This document shows positions 62,521 through 64,000 of a stretch of 64,000 nucleotides of DNA, piece after piece. Origin of the DNA: CAXBNB01 sp965267535 (GTDB taxonomy: Bacteria > Bacteroidota > Bacteroidia > Cytophagales > Cyclobacteriaceae); assembly GCA_965267535.1 (NCBI GenBank), contig OZ254082.1, forward strand, positions 1,612,001 through 1,676,000. The letters are read 5' to 3'. The notes under the pieces were generated by a model that made no database searches, was not told where the DNA came from, and saw only the letters and a list, made by a program, of their open reading frames with translations. Numbering within the stretch: the first letter of the stretch is position 1; every line of letters starts with the position of its first letter. Both the position numbers and the translations under genes were made by a program.

Positions 62521-63540
62521 TTAATGGGGTGGGTATACGATTTTGACCAGCGATCCGTCTTGTAGTGGAGTGCCAAAGACCGGTTTGAAGTTTTGCCAGT
62601 AAAAGGGCTGTATTTTGACCTGTCGGTTTTGCCATCCACCGCCTTTTATGCGGGTATGATGGTATACGATGTAGTCTTGTGTGCCTATTTTCAGAAACGA
62701 CGGATGCCCCGGACTGATCACACAGTCGGTACCCTCAAATACCGGTTGCTCGTGCTTGATCCAAGCGTTGGGGAGTAGGGGGTTATCTCCGGTGAGTTCG
62801 AGCAAACCCAGGCAGTAGTAGTCTGACCAGCTGCCGCTTGCCGAATACACGATGAAGACTTTGCCACTGTCTTGTATTACTTGTGGCCCTTCGTTGATGG
62901 TGGGGAGTCCGTTTACTGCACCGCGCTTTTCCCACTCGTGGGTAGGAGCTGAAATGCGTCTGCGTGCCGAGCTTACGGTGGTAGGGTTGTCCATTTGGGC
63001 TATGTAGAGGTTTTGCTGTACGTTGGTATCGCCTTCCCATCCCGACCAAACAAAGTATAGTTGCTGGTTGAATACCAGTACAGTTCCGTCGATGGCCCAC
63101 TTGTCTGATTTGTCGCTGATTTTACCCAGGTATTGGAATGCATCGTCGATGTTGGTCGATGGTGTAGCCACTATGTGCATCCTATGGTTGGCATTGTGGC
63201 CATCGTCGGCAGCAAAATAGATGTACCACCGCCCCTGAATAAAATGCAGTTCAGGTGCCCATATATTTTTGGAATAGTGAGTGCCGGAGGGAGCCGTCCA
63301 TACGATTCTTTCGGGAGCGGAGGGCAGCTCAGCTATTTTGTCTACTACTTTGACGGCTATTCTGTCTCCTTTGGAGTAGCAGTAATAAAATCTACCCCTG
63401 TGCTGTGTGATCCAGGGGTCTGCTCCCTTTTTCAACAGTGGGTTTTTAATCAGTTCGATCGATGCAGATTGAGCATATCCAGCATGGGAAGCCCAGGTAA
63501 GGCCTGTAAGAACAAGCAGGATGAATGTAAGGTGTTTCAT
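62521..63540 (-). CDS. Secreted GH43-family glycoside hydrolase
   Basis: A 339-residue exported enzyme with a signal peptide (about 1-24). It has the five-bladed propeller of GH43: general base D41 (KKGADPWI), D151 (WAIDGTVL) as the pKa modulator and E217 (INEGPQ) as acid. Substrates of the family are arabinan, xylan side chains or galactan; the exact subfamily cannot be told by eye. I start at ATG 63540, where the signal peptide begins. It ends 87 bases before the HPP gene, on the same strand. Confidence 0.9.
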   Translation of the reverse strand: MKHLTFILLVLTGLTWASHAGYAQSASIELIKNPLLKKGADPWITQHRGRFYYCYSKGDRIAVKVVDKIAELPSAPERIVWTAPSGTHYSKNIWAPELHFIQGRWYIYFAADDGHNANHRMHIVATPSTNIDDAFQYLGKISDKSDKWAIDGTVLVFNQQLYFVWSGWEGDTNVQQNLYIAQMDNPTTVSSARRRISAPTHEWEKRGAVNGLPTINEGPQVIQDSGKVFIVYSASGSWSDYYCLGLLELTGDNPLLPNAWIKHEQPVFEGTDCVISPGHPSFLKIGTQDYIVYHHTRIKGGGWQNRQVKIQPFYWQNFKPVFGTPLQDGSLVKIVYPPH

Positions 63541-63674
63541 AGGTTGGTGTAAATAAAGTTCTAAAGTAGCAGAGAATGACAGCAACCTATGCCTGTATTA
63601 TGTCCTATCCTTTGCTCTTTGTAGCAAGTAGGTATAGGCGCAGAATTTACTCCCTCCGATGCGGAGGTAATTTC

Positions 63675-64000
63675 CTAAAAAAACGATTGGCTTTCGTGGC
63701 TGGCTTCTTCTGTCATCTGATGGGCGGTTTCTTTGCCCAGGTAGCGGTCTATCAGGTGGTGAGCCAGGTAGATGGCAGGGGTAAGGAGAATGGCTACTAC
63801 AAACTTGTAGATATAGTTGATTATGCCTACTGCAACTATTTGTCCCAGAGACCAGTTGCCAAACACGTAAAAAGCAATGCCCAGAACCACAAAACTGTCT
63901 ACAAACTGCGATACGAGGGTAGAGCCGGTAGCTCTTAGCCAGATCATTTTAGCGCCGGTGTATTTTCGTAGTTTTTGAAAAACAAACACATCGAGTAGCT
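63675..64000 (-). CDS. Queuosine precursor transporter (VUT/YhhQ family), C-terminal part
   Basis: About 108 residues are visible; the 5' end is beyond the right edge. The visible part has the family pattern LDVFVFQKLRKYTGAKMIWL followed by RATGSTLVSQFVDSFVVLGI and membrane segments around GQIVAVGIINYIYKFVVAIL. YhhQ imports preQ0/preQ1 for queuosine synthesis. A CCTCCG/CGGAGG hairpin lies just after the stop (63653-63667) without a T run. Confidence 0.88.
   Translation of the reverse strand, partial: LLDVFVFQKLRKYTGAKMIWLRATGSTLVSQFVDSFVVLGIAFYVFGNWSLGQIVAVGIINYIYKFVVAILLTPAIYLAHHLIDRYLGKETAHQMTEEASHESQSFF

Noticed and set aside
63653..63667. CCTCCG/CGGAGG hairpin as a strong terminator
   Set aside because: The stem is only 6 bp with a 3-base loop and lacks a T run on the relevant strand.

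Overview
The window reads as a piece of a Bacteroidota chromosome, most likely a marine Cytophagales relative. Supporting signs are type IX secretion (T9SS) cargo with type A and type B C-terminal sorting domains, a PorP/SprF-family protein, a giant hybrid two-component regulator, several TAnnTTTG (-7) promoters typical of the phylum, and Bacteroidota-type core genes (groESL, secG, lptE, miaB, metX). No rRNA, tRNA, CRISPR array, prophage or complete insertion sequence was recognised.

Layout. 1-10892 (minus strand) holds a duplicated surface-protein cassette. Each copy starts with a very long protein built of 75-residue phage-tail-fibre-like repeats that ends in an intramolecular-chaperone (S74) domain, followed with overlapping codons by a T9SS type B cargo protein. 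In the complete copy a PorP/SprF protein follows; the second copy runs off the left edge. 11881-14228 (plus) is a nitric-oxide/iron-sulfur stress group: membrane four-helix sensor, Rrf2 regulator, group III truncated haemoglobin and RIC repair protein. A 26-bp near-perfect palindrome lies over the predicted promoter of the regulator. DinB and Bcp peroxiredoxin genes follow. 15623-23393 (minus) is core housekeeping: groEL-groES with a sigma-54-like promoter, secG, a TPR protein, lptE, a sigma-54 activator and miaB. 23613-27869 encodes a T9SS-exported subtilase.

27970-33440 is visibly more AT-rich than its surroundings and looks acquired. It carries a two-gene SMODS nucleotidyltransferase + SLATT membrane-effector operon (a minimal CBASS-like anti-phage system), an attC-like hairpin just after it, an FG-GAP secreted protein, small unknown genes and a membrane XRE regulator. 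The operon is preceded by a promoter plus double-hairpin leader. A diverged second copy of that leader occurs at 41281-41390, before a YdeI-family gene.

33558-38562 holds a lipoprotein beta-propeller enzyme (minus) and a methionine unit (plus) of SAM-I riboswitch, terminator, metZ-like gene, metX and aspartate kinase. 38758-41078 pairs an AraC regulator with an L-fuconate dehydratase-like enzyme. 43126-56020 (minus) is a long probable operon of planctomycete-type genes: two PSD1 cytochrome lipoprotein / DUF1501 pairs, an NHL propeller, an SGNH hydrolase and a DUF2231-cytochrome-LRR protein. A hybrid sensor kinase (56124-60065) lies next to it. The right end has a membrane LytTR regulator, a small secreted protein, an HPP membrane protein, a GH43 hydrolase and the C-terminal part of a queuosine-precursor transporter. 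Together the right half suggests uptake and breakdown of complex, possibly fucose- or arabinose-containing, polysaccharide; this is inference from gene families.
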